Assembly (NCBI RefSeq): GCF_013618625.1
Contig: NZ_JABRWO010000010.1
Coordinates: 1-64,000, forward strand
From: Bremerella alba
GTDB lineage: Bacteria > Planctomycetota > Planctomycetia > Pirellulales > Pirellulaceae
Length of the DNA: 64,000 nt
Reading direction: 5' to 3'
The translations under genes and the position numbers were made by a program. Below the pieces are notes generated by a model. The model was given only the letters and a program-made list of their open reading frames with translations, made no database searches and was not told where the DNA came from. Shown here in pieces: positions 16,189 through 25,232 of the stretch (its first letter is position 1; the number at the start of each line of letters is the position of its first letter).

Positions 16189-19100
16189 ATGCTGTCTCTG
16201 TTTTCGGGTCATAGCTCCCCTAGCGCACGATGCGTCACCGATGGGACCGAGCCCTGCCGACGAGCACGTTACTTTTTCTTAGCTGCTTTACTGCTTCTGT
16301 TGATTTGCGGGCATTCCGTAGAGGGACAAGAGTCTTCGCAAGAGGCAGCTCTGTTTTTCTCGGATGTCGTGAACTATCAGAACGCAGGCGAGTTTGAACT
16401 GGCGGCAGACGAATGGAAAAAGTTCGTCGCAAAGTTCCCCGGAGACCCACTCGCAGCCAAGGCGCAAAACTATCTGGCCGTGTGTCAGTTGCAGCTGAAG
16501 AAGTACGCTGACGCGACCGCCAATTTTGAGACCGTTTTAAAGAAGTATCCCCAGGCCGATTTCCGTGAAGAAGCGATGCTGAACCTCGCTTCGGCGAACT
16601 ATGCCTGGGCTCAGAATGGGAACCAAGCCAAATATAAAGATTCCGCAACACGTTTTTCGGCTCTGCTGAAAGAATTCCCCAAGACCGAGTTTGCCGATCA
16701 GGCTCAATATTTTCTGGGTGAGTCGCTTTATCTCTCCGGGCAAAAAGAACAATCGATCGCTGCCTACGAGCAACTGGTCAAGTCGTATCCCAAAAGTTCG
16801 CTCGCTCCCGATGCTTTGTATGCCAAAGGGGTAACGCTCGAAGAGTTGCAGAAATATTCGGATGCGCAAAAGGTCTACGACCAATTCCTGACGGCTTATT
16901 CGGGCAATTCCCTGGCAACCGAAGTAATGATGCGAAAGGGGGAAGCCCTGCTGCAGCAAAGCCAATTCGCCGACGCGGAAAAACTTTTCGAGCAAGCTTC
17001 TCAGAAGGAAGGCTTTGAACTAGCCGATCATGCGATCTATCGCTTGGCTTATTGTGCCCTGCAGCGGGATGAATTGATGAAGGCCGGCAATGCCTATGCT
17101 CGAATTCCGTTGAATTTTTCCAAATCTGCCTATGCTCCGGAAGCAACGATGCTCGCCGGACGTTGTTACTACCGAGCAGGACGACTCGACGATGCCGCAC
17201 GCTGGTTAGCAGCCGCCGGACGCCAAGGTGGTCAATTCGAAGTGGAAGCGGCGCACTGGTTGGCCCGCGTTTACTTGCAACAAGGGAAAGCGGCCGAAGC
17301 TGAAGCACTCGCCAAGGCCATACTGCCGAAAGCAGGTAGCCATGAATTTCTAGTCGATCTAAAGATGGACATGGCAGACGCACTCTACGAGCAACCGCAA
17401 CGTAGTCAAGAGTCGATTGCCCTCTACGAACGCATTGCCAAAGATCATCCTGACACGCCAGAGGCGCCTCAAGCACTCTACAACGCAGCGTTTGCCGCAC
17501 TAGAGACTCGTGACTTCGCTAAGGCATCGGCCCTTTCCGATCAGTTTGCGAAGAAGTACCCCAAAGATGAATCTCGCCTCGATGCCATGTATGTCGGGGC
17601 GGAAGCAAAGCTGCAAACTGATAAGCTGGCCGATGCCGAGAAGGCCTTGAAGACGCTGATCAAAGAAGGGAAATCTCGTCCAGAGGTTCCACGTTGGCAA
17701 TTGCGACTTGCGTTGACTCAGTATCTGCTCAACAAGTTTGCCGATGTCGAAAAGACGATCGCATCGGTTCAGTCCTCTCTCAAAGATGCGGACCTTCTGG
17801 CCCAGGCGAATTACTTGGTCGGGGCAAGTGCGTTTCAGCAGAGCCAATTCGACAAGGCTCAAAAGGCCCTCGAGGCCTCCGGCAAAGCTTCCACAAGTTG
17901 GGCTCAGGCCGACGAGGCTCGTTTGATGTTGGCCAGGACTTTGCATGCCCAGGGAGACACGTCGACAGCGATTCAGCAAGCTCAAGGAATCCTTGCGAGC
18001 TACCCCAACAGTCAGATCCTCGATCAGGTCAACTTCCGGTTGGGTGAATTTCTGTTCGCTGCCAATCGTTTCGACGATGCTGCGGCGGCATATGCTCAAG
18101 TGCTGTCTCAGGCACCTGGGTCTTCACTGGTGCCCCACGCTTTATATGGGCAAGCATGGGCCTATCTGAAGCAGCCTGACGCCGGCAAAGCGGAGCAAGC
18201 GTTTAGCGAGTTGATCGCCAAGCATACCGGACACGAACTGATCGTCGATGCCCATACCGGGCGGGCCATCTCGCGTCGCTCGGAAGGTAAATTCAAGGAA
18301 GCGATCGACGACTTAAACCAGGTCATCAGCAAGAGCAAAGACGACACGCAAAAGTTGGAAGCGGAGTACTTGAAAGGGGTCAGTCTGGTCGATGCGAAGA
18401 ATCCGGCCGAGGCGGAAAAGGTATTCACAGCGATACATCAGCAAAGCCCCCAATTTGCCAGCGACGATAAGGTTCTTTATGAATTGGCCTGGGCTCAACG
18501 TGCTCAAGGTAAAGGAGACGCGGCCAATGCCAGCTTCCAGCAACTCGCCAAGGCCCATCCTCAAAGCCCACTCGCTGCCGAGGCCATGTATCATGTAGGC
18601 GAATCGTACTATGCGAAGGATAATTTCGCCGAATCCGAAACGTGGTACGCCTCGTCTGCCAATCAGGCCAAGGCCCCTGAAATCGGTGAAAAAGCGTTGT
18701 ACAAGCAGTCTTGGGCCCAGTATCAGCAGGGCAAGACGAAAGAGGCCTTGGATGGGTTCGGTAGTCAAATCACGAAGTTTCCGAACGGTCCTCTGGCGTC
18801 CGATGCGATTTTCATGCAAGGCGAATGCTTCAATAAAGATAAGCAGTTCGACGCCGCACTCGACTCATACGGTCGCGTCGATCCCAAGCGGCTTTCCAGC
18901 GATGAAATGCGATCACTCTTGATGTTGCACGCCGGCCAATCGGCGAGTCAGCAGAAGTTGTGGGCGGAAGCCAAGAAGTGGTTCACCCAATTGGTAGACC
19001 AACTGCCAAACTCACCGCTTTTGGGCGAAACCTACTACGAACTAGGCTGGGCCAGTTACAACGAAAAGAAGACTCCCGAGGCGATCAACTACTTCGATAA

Positions 19101-19446
19101 AGCCGCGGAAGAGTCGCGAGGATTGGCCGGTGCTCGGGCCCGGTTTATGCTGGGCGAAATCTACTTTGAGCAAAAGAAGTATGATGATGCACTGGGCCAA
19201 TTCAAACGCGTGGTCTATGGCTTTGGTGGCGAAAAATCGCTCGATAGCGTCAAGCCATGGCAGGCCAAATGTGCCTATGAAATCGGTCGCTGCAATGAAG
19301 TACAAATTCGCCAGGCTGCGCCCGCCGACAAAGCAGCTTTCGTGGAGGAAGCGAAGAAGTTTTACACCCTCGTAGCCCAGCGTTTTCCGCAAGCTTCGGA
19401 AGCCAAGCTGGCCCAGGCCCGGCTTGAAGCCTTGGCCCAACTTTAA
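16189..19446 (+). CDS. Giant exported TPR-repeat protein (CpoB/BamD-like)
   Basis: About 1085 residues. A signal peptide (hydrophobic run LAALLLLLICG, then VEGQ) is followed by an almost continuous array of tetratricopeptide-type helical repeats of about 35 residues (for example DAQKVYDQFLTAYSGN, SIAAYEQLVKSYPKS). They carry the YP-S/N-L-A-P-D-A-L/Y signature seen in periplasmic YbgF/CpoB and BamD-like TPR proteins. It probably works in the periplasm as a protein-protein scaffold. ATG 16189 has GAGGA ten bases upstream. The gene ends 29 bases before the ExbB/TolQ gene and probably heads a four-gene operon with it, ExbD and the toroid protein; in Tol-Pal clusters a TPR protein (CpoB) occupies a similar accessory role. 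Confidence 0.88.
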   Translation: MLSLFSGHSSPSARCVTDGTEPCRRARYFFLAALLLLLICGHSVEGQESSQEAALFFSDVVNYQNAGEFELAADEWKKFVAKFPGDPLAAKAQNYLAVCQLQLKKYADATANFETVLKKYPQADFREEAMLNLASANYAWAQNGNQAKYKDSATRFSALLKEFPKTEFADQAQYFLGESLYLSGQKEQSIAAYEQLVKSYPKSSLAPDALYAKGVTLEELQKYSDAQKVYDQFLTAYSGNSLATEVMMRKGEALLQQSQFADAEKLFEQASQKEGFELADHAIYRLAYCALQRDELMKAGNAYARIPLNFSKSAYAPEATMLAGRCYYRAGRLDDAARWLAAAGRQGGQFEVEAAHWLARVYLQQGKAAEAEALAKAILPKAGSHEFLVDLKMDMADALYEQPQRSQESIALYERIAKDHPDTPEAPQALYNAAFAALETRDFAKASALSDQFAKKYPKDESRLDAMYVGAEAKLQTDKLADAEKALKTLIKEGKSRPEVPRWQLRLALTQYLLNKFADVEKTIASVQSSLKDADLLAQANYLVGASAFQQSQFDKAQKALEASGKASTSWAQADEARLMLARTLHAQGDTSTAIQQAQGILASYPNSQILDQVNFRLGEFLFAANRFDDAAAAYAQVLSQAPGSSLVPHALYGQAWAYLKQPDAGKAEQAFSELIAKHTGHELIVDAHTGRAISRRSEGKFKEAIDDLNQVISKSKDDTQKLEAEYLKGVSLVDAKNPAEAEKVFTAIHQQSPQFASDDKVLYELAWAQRAQGKGDAANASFQQLAKAHPQSPLAAEAMYHVGESYYAKDNFAESETWYASSANQAKAPEIGEKALYKQSWAQYQQGKTKEALDGFGSQITKFPNGPLASDAIFMQGECFNKDKQFDAALDSYGRVDPKRLSSDEMRSLLMLHAGQSASQQKLWAEAKKWFTQLVDQLPNSPLLGETYYELGWASYNEKKTPEAINYFDKAAEESRGLAGARARFMLGEIYFEQKKYDDALGQFKRVVYGFGGEKSLDSVKPWQAKCAYEIGRCNEVQIRQAAPADKAAFVEEAKKFYTLVAQRFPQASEAKLAQARLEALAQL

Positions 19447-19475
19447 CGCCGAACCGGCGAAGTGACCTGTCCGAA

Positions 19476-20426
19476 ATGAATGATTCAACGCGACTTGGAA
19501 GCCTCTCCCTTATGTCACCCATGGCTCGCTCACTCTTTGTTCTGCTTGCGGCAATGGCCTTTACGCTCCCGGTACTTGCTCAGGATGGCGACCCAGCGGG
19601 GGAGCAGCCGACCGAAGAAGAGTCACCGGCACTGATCGAGCAGCGTCTTGCCGAGACCGATTCGCTGACGCTGGTCAGTTTGATCCTGCGTGGCGGCAAG
19701 ATGATGATTCCGCTGGGGGTCATGTCGGTCATCGTCGTAGCGCTGACGCTCGAACGTCTCTTCGCATTGCGGAAGTCAAGAGTCATCCCCTATCAACTGC
19801 AAAGGGAACTTGCACAGCTACGCCTATCGGAAAAGGGGCTCGATCCCCGCGAAGCGTATCGTCTGTGCAAGAAGTACCCTTCTTCTCTAGCGAATGTGAT
19901 TAAGACGATGCTTTTGCGAATTGGTCGTCCACAGTCCGAAGTAGAACATTCGGTCGCCGAATCAACGGAACGCGAAGCGGATCGCTTGTATGGTAATGTC
20001 CGCTGGATCGCTCTGATGGGAAGCGTGGCACCACTGTTGGGGCTGATGGGTACCGTCTGGGGCATTATCTGGACGTTCTATAAGACCACCCAGTTAGAAA
20101 TTGGTGCTGACCGTGCCGACCAGTTGGCCGGCGGCATCTTTGTGGCGCTAGTTACCACCCTCGGCGGTTTGACGATTGCCATTCCCGCGGTGATCTTTGC
20201 CCAGTACTTTGAGAGTCGGATCGTTGCGTTGTTTCACGAAATGGATGAAATCCTGTTCGACTTGATTCCCGGCTTCGAGCACTACGAAGGCAAGCTGCGA
20301 GCCAAGCACCGCACTTACGATGGGCCATCCGCACCGCCGGTAAAAACGATGGAGCCACCTAACATTGCGGCCCCCGGCGGAACGTTAGATGGCTCGCAAA
20401 CGCAAGCATTGCCCAGGTCGCAGTAG
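19476..20426 (+). CDS. MotA/TolQ/ExbB proton channel protein
   Basis: A 316-residue inner-membrane stator subunit that, with ExbD/TolR, uses the proton motive force to drive a partner. Uncommonly, it begins with a signal-peptide-like segment (LFVLLAAMAFTLPVLAQ) and an acidic linker. The canonical three membrane helices follow: PLGVMSVIVVALTLERLFAL near 80-99, ALMGSVAPLLGLMGTVWGII near 178-197, and FVALVTTLGGLTIAIPAVIF near 222-241. The GTVWGI and TTLGGLTIAIPA motifs are the family signatures. A Pro-rich cytoplasmic tail ends the protein. Second gene of the TPR-ExbB-ExbD-toroid cluster. Confidence 0.93.
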   Translation: MNDSTRLGSLSLMSPMARSLFVLLAAMAFTLPVLAQDGDPAGEQPTEEESPALIEQRLAETDSLTLVSLILRGGKMMIPLGVMSVIVVALTLERLFALRKSRVIPYQLQRELAQLRLSEKGLDPREAYRLCKKYPSSLANVIKTMLLRIGRPQSEVEHSVAESTEREADRLYGNVRWIALMGSVAPLLGLMGTVWGIIWTFYKTTQLEIGADRADQLAGGIFVALVTTLGGLTIAIPAVIFAQYFESRIVALFHEMDEILFDLIPGFEHYEGKLRAKHRTYDGPSAPPVKTMEPPNIAAPGGTLDGSQTQALPRSQ

Positions 20427-20475
20427 CTGTCCGTACTGATTCCACAAAAACGTATTTGCGAAGAAGACCAAGCCT

Positions 20476-20895
20476 GTGGCAGTTAAACTCAAACGTGGAC
20501 GAGCGCGATCGATGTTGGATATTACTCCACTGATCGATATCGTCTTTTTATTGCTGATTTTCTTCATGGTGATGACTCGCTTCGATGAAGAAGACTACAA
20601 GCTAGATGTCGTCTTGCCGACGGCCAGTGAAGCGCAGCCGCTGATTTCGCAGCCACGCGAGTTGTTTATCAACATTGATGCCGATGGTCGCTATTTTGTT
20701 CGCGGCGACCAGCACTCAATTAATGAAATTGAAGAGATCCTCGAGCAAACAGCCGCCGATAATCCAGAAAGTTCGGTGATTATTCGAGCGGACAAAGAAA
20801 GTAAGATCGAGTTCAGTGTGCAAGTGATGAATGCCTGCAACAAGGCCAAGCTTAGCAACTACTCGATAAGCACCGCCTCTCTTGAGTCGAACTAA
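20476..20895 (+). CDS. ExbD/TolR biopolymer transport protein
   Basis: A 139-residue partner of the preceding proton channel. It has a short basic cytoplasmic N-terminus, one membrane helix (DITPLIDIVFLLLIFFMVMT, about 15-34) containing the proton-carrying Asp D21, and a periplasmic domain (about 45-139) with the TolR/ExbD fold. The start is GTG 20476. The family acts as a dimer inside an ExbB pentamer. It is followed 43 bases later by the large toroid protein, which takes the place normally held by TonB or TolA. Confidence 0.95.
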   Translation: MAVKLKRGRARSMLDITPLIDIVFLLLIFFMVMTRFDEEDYKLDVVLPTASEAQPLISQPRELFINIDADGRYFVRGDQHSINEIEEILEQTAADNPESSVIIRADKESKIEFSVQVMNACNKAKLSNYSISTASLESN

Positions 20896-20938
20896 ATAGC
20901 AATTGCTCCGCAACGAACCTGGAGCTTAGCGGGAAATC

Positions 20939-23900
20939 ATGGCGCAACACTGGAGAACGGACGAAAAACGCTCACAGCTCTCGTCGACCGACGAGAAGGC
21001 GTGGCCGGTTTACACGGCGTTCACGTTCTTCATGCTATACTTCGGCGCGTCGAGCTACCTTCTGTTCGACTGGGATCACGAACTATGGTACTTCAACGCC
21101 AAGGTCTACATTGCGTTCGCTGCGGTGGCGTGGATGGTAGGATTGGCCACGATTCCTCTGCTCGACCTGGGCAGCGTTCGTCGTGGTGTTCAGCTTTCGA
21201 TTGTTCTCAGCTTGATGCTGCATTTGAGCATGTTTCTCGGGATGGTGGCGATCGATGTCGGCGAAATTGCCGATTCGTCACTCAATCAAAATCGAGAGAA
21301 AACGCCCCAGAAACAACCGGTCGTTATTCCGGACTATAGCCCCGCTCAGATCAACGAAGATCGCAATACCGAGCGTGAGTACGAGCAGCCGGTCGAAACC
21401 AAAGAGGCGGAAGCCCAGGTCGATCCGCTCGAACAGGAAAAGATCGAGCACGAGCAGCCCGAGATGAAAGAGAACGACATTTCGCAGGAAGAACTGCCGC
21501 GAGAAGTTCAGCCAGAAGAAATGCAGCGTCGCGAGCAGCAGACCGAACAGCCACAACAAGAGACACTGCAAGATCTGCCCTCGCAACTAGCCAAGCAGGC
21601 CCGCAAGATGCAACAACGCGAAGTCGAGCAAGCTCAGCAGATTGAAGTCCAGCGGCAAGAAGAACGTCAGCCGGAATTGTCTGCCGCCGAAGCTGCGGCA
21701 CAACGTTCCGCTCAAGCCCTTGAAATGCAGCGACAAGCGTCGAACATTCAAGATGCTGTTCAGCGGATGACCGAAATTCAGCGTCAGAATACAACGCAAG
21801 ACTTACCGAGTCTTTCCCCCACACAAGCGCAAGAAGTTCAACGACAACGAACCGAAGCCAACAATCTCGCCCAGACTCAGGCCGAAAACGTTGAGGTTCA
21901 ACGAAATAATCCCCAGCAAGTTAGCGCTCAGGCTCAGGCCGCCGATCTTGCTCGCCAAGAGGCCCAACAGCAAACCAATCAGCCACGTGCTACGGTCCAA
22001 TCGCCGAGCCCAACCACCATGGCCTCCAGCATGGCGATGACTCGCAGTCGCCAAACCCCCGAGATGCAGATCGCCCCGTCTGCTTCTTCAGCGGATATCG
22101 CTCGCAATGCTTCGGCGAGCAACTTACCCACAATCAATACGAATGTGAGCGACAATCTTCCTCGACCCATGCCTGGGCAATCGAACAACTCGCAGCTAAG
22201 ACCAGCCGCCGGTAGTGTCGCTCGGCAAGAGGTGGGTGGCGACGGCGTTGCTGCCAACGCTTCTAACCCTGGTGAACTTTGGGCCCGACCTTCCACGGCT
22301 GGTCGCACGGCCGAGATGGTCCAACAGCATGGTGCCTCGCGAAGTACGGCATCGCAAGACGAGGGAATCGTAACAAGCAATCAGGCCAATCCATCGATCG
22401 GCAGAACGCCGTCTGCCGGCGCTCAAGCGATGGCGGGACCGAGTGCCCAGATTGAATTCCAGGGACCATCTAGCGGTAATCAAGCAGCCGCCAACGCCGA
22501 TGCTTTGGCTTCCGGCCAGTTCTCGTCACCTTCGATGAAGGTTGGTCGCGCTAACGGCAACGGTGCCGATCAACTGGGTAGCGGTCAGGTCGGGGGCGCC
22601 AATGCAGGAACGCCTGGTGCCAATCGTGGTGCCGACTTCTCGGAACTATCGCGTGGAACCGGCAATCGGGGTAACGACGGTCCATCTCTAGCTGAAATGG
22701 CTTCAGGCACACAAGGGCTTCCTGGTAGCCGAACGCCAGGGGCGAGCCCTATGATTGGGACACGAGCAACCGCTGAGGGGATTCCTGGGGGCGGGGGCGG
22801 AGCGATGCAGCCAGGTGGTGGCGACATTGCTGGTTCATTGCCTGGTTTGGGTAACGTACCGGAAATTCGTCGGCGAAATGTCGGTGGTCCGGCAATGCCA
22901 TCGGGACGACCAGGAGTCAACGACCTTGCAGGGGCTCCGCTTGGAACTGCCAACCAGCCAGGATTCATCGGGCGACGCCGCACGAGTGACGCTCCCCAGA
23001 TTACAACCAACATGGCAAATATTCCTGTTCGGTCGCCTGGTCGTCGTGGTCCGCTGTTAAGCACCACGGCAGCCGTTCCGACGGAAGCGTTCAGCCGCCG
23101 TGCCATGCGAAAAGGAGAAGGGGCAGGGGATGGTTCACGTCGGCCTAGCCGCGAAACAGAAGAAGCCATCGAGCGCGGTCTTGCATTTTTAGCGCGTCAC
23201 CAGTCGTCGGATGGCCGCTGGAGTTTGAAGGGATTTGCCGCCGTAAATCCTGAGAACTTTAACATCTACCGCAACGAGTTGGCGACTCTTAATTCCGATA
23301 CGGCGGCCACCGGATTGTCACTGTTGGCTTTCCTAGGGGCTGGCTACGATCACCTGAGCGATAAGTACGAAACGGAAGTTCGCGGTGGCGTCACCTTCTT
23401 AGTCGAGAATCAGAAACCCAACGGCGACCTTTACATTGAAATGGACGCCACTTCGAATTCCAGTTGTCGCCTGTATAGTCATGCGATTGCCGCGTTGGCG
23501 TTGTGCGAAGCGTACGGGATGACGCAGGACGAGTCACTTCGTGCGGCGGCTCAAAAGTCGCTCGATTTTATCGAAGCCGCTCAAGATCCTGAGCTGGGCG
23601 GATGGCGATATACGCCAGGCAACGGCAGCGATACGTCGGTGACCGGCTGGATGCTGTTGGCCCTCAAAAGCGGTCAACTGGCCGGTCTACGGGTCGATCC
23701 CAAGTCATTCGAGGGAATTCGTAAGTGGTTGGCGTCGGCCGAATCTCGCCAACGCGGACGTACGGTCTATATTTACAATCCCAATGCTCCAGATACACCT
23801 CAGCAGCGTCATGGCCGCGAACCAAGCCAAACGATGACCGCCGTCGGAGCATTGATTCAGCTTTACTTGGGCAATCGCCGCGATAGTCGCATTTTGCAAG

Positions 23901-24226
23901 ACAGTGCGGACTATCTGAAAGAGAACCTACCGGCGATGGGAACGCCCCAAGCACCGCTGCGAGATACCTACTACTGGTACTATGCCACTCAGGTCATGTT
24001 CCATATGCGTGGCGAGCACTGGGAGGCCTGGGACAGCAAGCTACATGTCATGCTCGAGCAAACCCAGGTTCTCGAAGGTCCGGCAGCCGGTAGTTGGGAT
24101 CCGAAGGGTGACGTGCCAGATCGCTGGGGAGGCTTTGCTGGGCGTATCTATGTGACGACAATGAACCTGCTTTCACTGGAGGTGTACCACCGTCACTTGC
24201 CGATTTACGACGACGCCGCGAATTAA
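20939..24226 (+). CDS. Membrane-anchored protein with Gln/Gly-rich linker and prenyltransferase/squalene-cyclase-like toroid
   Basis: 1095 residues in three parts. Residues 20-105 contain three hydrophobic helices (AFTFFMLYFGASSYLLF; VYIAFAAVAWMVGLATI; LSIVLSLMLHLSMFLGMVAI). Residues 110-720 are a long low-complexity linker: first charged and Gln/Glu-rich with coiled-coil potential (110-370), then Ser/Ala/Asn/Gly-rich. Residues 735-1085 are alpha/alpha-toroid repeats of the prenyltransferase/squalene-oxidase type (IERGLAFLARHQSSDGRWS, then DPELGGWRYTPG and SVTGWMLLALKSG). There is no DxDD cyclase acid motif, so catalysis as a terpene cyclase is unlikely. Topology plus location directly after ExbB/ExbD suggests a TonB/TolA-like transmitter whose distal module binds a partner across the periplasm. 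That role is inference. Confidence 0.88.
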   Translation: MAQHWRTDEKRSQLSSTDEKAWPVYTAFTFFMLYFGASSYLLFDWDHELWYFNAKVYIAFAAVAWMVGLATIPLLDLGSVRRGVQLSIVLSLMLHLSMFLGMVAIDVGEIADSSLNQNREKTPQKQPVVIPDYSPAQINEDRNTEREYEQPVETKEAEAQVDPLEQEKIEHEQPEMKENDISQEELPREVQPEEMQRREQQTEQPQQETLQDLPSQLAKQARKMQQREVEQAQQIEVQRQEERQPELSAAEAAAQRSAQALEMQRQASNIQDAVQRMTEIQRQNTTQDLPSLSPTQAQEVQRQRTEANNLAQTQAENVEVQRNNPQQVSAQAQAADLARQEAQQQTNQPRATVQSPSPTTMASSMAMTRSRQTPEMQIAPSASSADIARNASASNLPTINTNVSDNLPRPMPGQSNNSQLRPAAGSVARQEVGGDGVAANASNPGELWARPSTAGRTAEMVQQHGASRSTASQDEGIVTSNQANPSIGRTPSAGAQAMAGPSAQIEFQGPSSGNQAAANADALASGQFSSPSMKVGRANGNGADQLGSGQVGGANAGTPGANRGADFSELSRGTGNRGNDGPSLAEMASGTQGLPGSRTPGASPMIGTRATAEGIPGGGGGAMQPGGGDIAGSLPGLGNVPEIRRRNVGGPAMPSGRPGVNDLAGAPLGTANQPGFIGRRRTSDAPQITTNMANIPVRSPGRRGPLLSTTAAVPTEAFSRRAMRKGEGAGDGSRRPSRETEEAIERGLAFLARHQSSDGRWSLKGFAAVNPENFNIYRNELATLNSDTAATGLSLLAFLGAGYDHLSDKYETEVRGGVTFLVENQKPNGDLYIEMDATSNSSCRLYSHAIAALALCEAYGMTQDESLRAAAQKSLDFIEAAQDPELGGWRYTPGNGSDTSVTGWMLLALKSGQLAGLRVDPKSFEGIRKWLASAESRQRGRTVYIYNPNAPDTPQQRHGREPSQTMTAVGALIQLYLGNRRDSRILQDSADYLKENLPAMGTPQAPLRDTYYWYYATQVMFHMRGEHWEAWDSKLHVMLEQTQVLEGPAAGSWDPKGDVPDRWGGFAGRIYVTTMNLLSLEVYHRHLPIYDDAAN

Positions 24227-24252
24227 TGCCACGACCCTGCGTTTAGCGTTTT

Positions 24253-24504
24253 CTACGACACTGGCGAACCATGTTCATCAATCAGGCCGATCAGTTTGTT
24301 ACGGCCTTTCTCGAAGAAGAACAGCTTGTTCTCGCGTGCCAGCCATCCAACGGCTTGCAAGACGATGTCCTTCTTCTCGCCAACCTCTTTGGTCAATTTG
24401 GTGATAGTTACAGGACCTTCGGCCGATAGATAGGCCCAAACCTGACCTGAGGTTTCCCCGATTTTCTGCAGGGTGTCTTCGTGGAGATCGGTGGAACTCG
24501 ACAT
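24253..24504 (-). CDS. DUF2582-type small winged-helix protein
   Basis: An 83-residue protein matching the pattern of the DUF2582 winged-helix family: TSGQVWAYLS, then PVTITKLTKEVGEKKDIVLQ and AVGWLARENKL. No added domain is present, so its DNA or protein target is unknown. GGGGAG lies nine bases before the ATG. It is convergent with the toroid-protein gene (26-base gap), and a TATAAT lies about 56 bases upstream. Confidence 0.8.
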   Translation of the reverse strand: MSSSTDLHEDTLQKIGETSGQVWAYLSAEGPVTITKLTKEVGEKKDIVLQAVGWLARENKLFFFEKGRNKLIGLIDEHGSPVS

Positions 24505-24559
24505 CGCAAGGGTCTCCCCAAGTTGAAAATCGTAGATGAATGATCCGCCAACAAGGAAG

Positions 24560-24565
24560 ATTATA
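24560..24565 (-). promoter_or_regulatory. Possible -10 element of the DUF2582 gene
   Basis: A perfect minus-strand TATAAT about 56 bases before the start codon; no good -35 is present at 16-18 bases. Confidence 0.3.
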
Positions 24566-24596
24566 GTAGACGCTAAAGCCCCCTTGCCAGTCTTCT

Positions 24597-25022
24597 CTAC
24601 GAGCGAATCAGGTCATGCGTAATCGCAGAAAAGACCAGTTCCATTTCGTCGAACTCGCGGTCTTCCCCCTGGAATAGAATCACGCAGGGACGTACACCCA
24701 GCATCAAGGCTCGGATCTTGGCTTGGACTAGAAAGTCCAAGCAATAGAAGCTTAGATCGTACCCAAACAGTTCGACTTCCTCGATTGTCTGCTCGGCTGG
24801 AACAGACTCGAAGTCGGTGTACTCTTCGCTTAAAGCATCACGAACGGCTTCGACCAGCGCCTCAAGCTCGGTGCCAGGCTCGTAGATCATCAGCGTCCAA
24901 AACGCTTCCGTTGGACTATGGACCGAGACACTTCGCGGCCAGGCGTTGGTCTGGTCTTCCGAAATTCGCCAGTTCTCGGGGTACGAGAACTTCACGCCTA
25001 AATTATCGTATGTGGCAACCAC
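24597..25022 (-). CDS. Hypothetical protein, about 141 residues
   Basis: I do not recognise a named family. The N-terminus (YDNLGVKFSYPENWRIS) resembles the opening of lipoprotein-type beta-sandwich domains that begin with an exposed Y/F-P-x-x-W motif (PsbP/DUF1795-like). The middle carries PTEAFWTLMIYEPG and the end an acidic helix (DREFDEMELVFSAI). GTG 25022 with AAGG five bases upstream gives a compact domain; a longer reading from ATG 25145 adds 41 residues of basic, proline-rich sequence that look non-coding. No signal peptide is seen from the short start. It lies upstream of the DUF2582 gene on the same strand. Confidence 0.65.
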   Translation of the reverse strand: MVATYDNLGVKFSYPENWRISEDQTNAWPRSVSVHSPTEAFWTLMIYEPGTELEALVEAVRDALSEEYTDFESVPAEQTIEEVELFGYDLSFYCLDFLVQAKIRALMLGVRPCVILFQGEDREFDEMELVFSAITHDLIRS

Positions 25023-25232
25023 GGCAGCCTTCGATGCGTAATGGTTCAAAGAATCAGGGCGAAATCGCCCTGGGGGTGAATTCGATCTATTTCCCCGTAT
25101 TTTAACGGGTTTAGCTGGTTTGCCTATTGGCGATCGAATTGACAAGCCGAGCCTGATCTAGGATGAAAAACTCAGGTTTGGTAGTCTCTGCCCGTTGAAT
25201 ATCGACGGCGAAAGATTCGCTGGAAACTCACT

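Noticed and set aside
22585-23169. 194-codon minus-strand frame opposite the Gly-rich linker
   Set aside because: The GC-rich low-complexity linker on the plus strand naturally opens antisense frames; no start signal or domain.
20939-24226. Reading the toroid protein as a functional squalene-hopene cyclase
   Set aside because: The repeats fit the fold, but no DxDD acid motif is present and the protein is membrane-anchored with a long linker.
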